DNA of 64,000 nt from Rhodospirillales bacterium (GTDB lineage Bacteria > Pseudomonadota > Alphaproteobacteria > Kiloniellales > JACOMY01), in NCBI GenBank assembly GCA_014324045.1, contig JACOMY010000001.1, positions 62,001-126,000 on the forward strand. Reading direction: 5' to 3'. The notes beneath the pieces were generated by a model, which was not told where the DNA came from, did no database searches, and worked only from the letters and a program-made list of their open reading frames with translations. Below are positions 62,898 to 64,000 of the stretch, in pieces. Made by a program: the position numbers and the translations under genes. How positions within the stretch are numbered: the first letter of the stretch is position 1; each line of letters begins with the position of its first letter.

Positions 62898-64000
62898 ATG
62901 ACAATGAATATCGATGCGGCCGCCTGCATACTGCGGGTGGCCCGGGAAGATTCTGCTGCTGCCGAGGCGCGGAACACGCCTTACACCGAGGCTTTAAAGG
63001 GCAATTACACGGCCTTCAGCTCGATGAAGGCACCGAACTGTGCCGAGGTTGCCGCCTAGGACATTCTGCGCGGGCACATCAAGGGGTTCTTGCTCTTGCC
63101 CCTCGGCGAGTTGCCCGTCGACGAGGCATCGGTGCACGAGATCCTGACGTATCTTCCCGCCGATTGGGTGGAGCCCCTGCGCGACGGGCGGGCGGGATTG
63201 ATTCTCGACCAATCACTGGAGGGCTGCCGCTTTCGCGACAATCTGATGCAGACGTGGCACCAGCAGATGAAAGCGCTGGGTATTTCACCGTCGCGGGTTG
63301 TCCATGTGACCCAGAACCGTAGCTTTCAAGACGACTACAATAGCTGGTGTGAGGAGAGCGGTGTTGAGACCCGCATCGCGATCTTTAACTACGACTATCA
63401 TTTAAGCCGGTTTTGCCGTGGATCTTGGCCCGATCCAGCTGCTGCTTTGGCGGAAAGGATCCGAGACTTCGAGAACAGAACTGAGATAGAAAAGCGTTTC
63501 GTCTGCTTAAATCACAAACCACGGCCCTTGCGGATAGCCTTGCTTACGCGGCTGATCAAGGATAACTACTGGGACGATGGCTTTATCTCCTTCGGCGGTT
63601 TCGAGTTGGAAGTAACGAGGCTGGAAGGACCTACCGTAAAATGGGGTAGCCGCGAAATCGAGAGATTTCAGAAGCGCCGTCTGGCGGCCGGCAGCGAAGC
63701 TTATCTGGAGGCACTGGCCGGCAAGGGCCAGGTCCTCTTCGGCAAGGCCAAGAACGTCAAACCCACGGTCTTGCTGGTCGGCGACGACATGACCGATATG
63801 TACCGGCGTTCCGCCTTCACCCTGGTCACGGAGTCGGATATGCGGCGGACTGCCGACCGCATCACCGAAAAGCCCTTGAAGCCGATGGCCAACTGCCATC
63901 CGGCCATCCTGTTCGCCAACTACGGGGCGCTCACCCTGCTCAGGTCCTTCGGGTTCAAGACCTTCGAGCCTTGGATCGACGAGGGCTACGACAGGATCGA
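62898..64000 (+). CDS. Glycosyltransferase/exostosin-like hypothetical protein, 3' end outside window, interrupted by in-frame TAG at 63057-63059
   Basis: Single frame from ATG 62898 through TAG to the window end; motifs 'KRFVCLNHKPRPLRIALLTRLI' and 'ITEKPLKPMANCHPAILFANYGALTLLRSFGFKTFEPWIDEGYDRI'. Confidence 0.55.

Noticed and set aside
63057-63059. Pyrrolysine decoding of the in-frame TAG, prompted by nearby mttB-like genes
   Set aside because: Both MttB homologs in the window lack internal TAG codons, no pylT/pylS-like sequence is seen, and the interrupted ORF is not a methylamine methyltransferase.

Overview
GC-rich alphaproteobacterial chromosome segment (Rhodospirillales/Kiloniellales-like by gene content; taxonomy is inferred). 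Most of it is housekeeping: purSQL/purC/purB, ilvC-leuA, rplU-rpmA-obgE-proB-proA-nadD-rsfS, glyQS, ispE, ispB, queG, moaB, slt, udg, ETF-QO, tRNA-Gln and bfd/bfr. The accessory content comprises a sugar-type ABC transporter fused by synteny to an acetoin-dehydrogenase-like E1a/E1b/E2 operon, two MttB-like methyltransferase paralogs, an LldD-like oxidase with a 2-hydroxyacid dehydrogenase, and a glycan-type ORF at the right edge. The strongest unexplained signal is an unnamed dispersed repeat with a defined ~25-bp terminus (TGTAGGGTGACAGAAGTCTTTTGAA). It occurs at ~1.5-1.8, ~40.76-41.45 and ~57.19-57.60 kb, and every copy abuts truncated genes. Other points of interest are a frame-preserving imelysin/DUF1111 chimera, a Leu-rich leader ORF upstream of leuA, a GAAC-N7-GAAC LexA-type site upstream of a radical SAM gene, a 55-aa CxxC ORF overlapping bfr, a palindrome in the promoter spacer of an mttB-like gene, and an in-frame TAG in the last ORF. 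No CRISPR array, rRNA operon or complete canonical IS was seen. All family calls come from reading the translations, not from searches.
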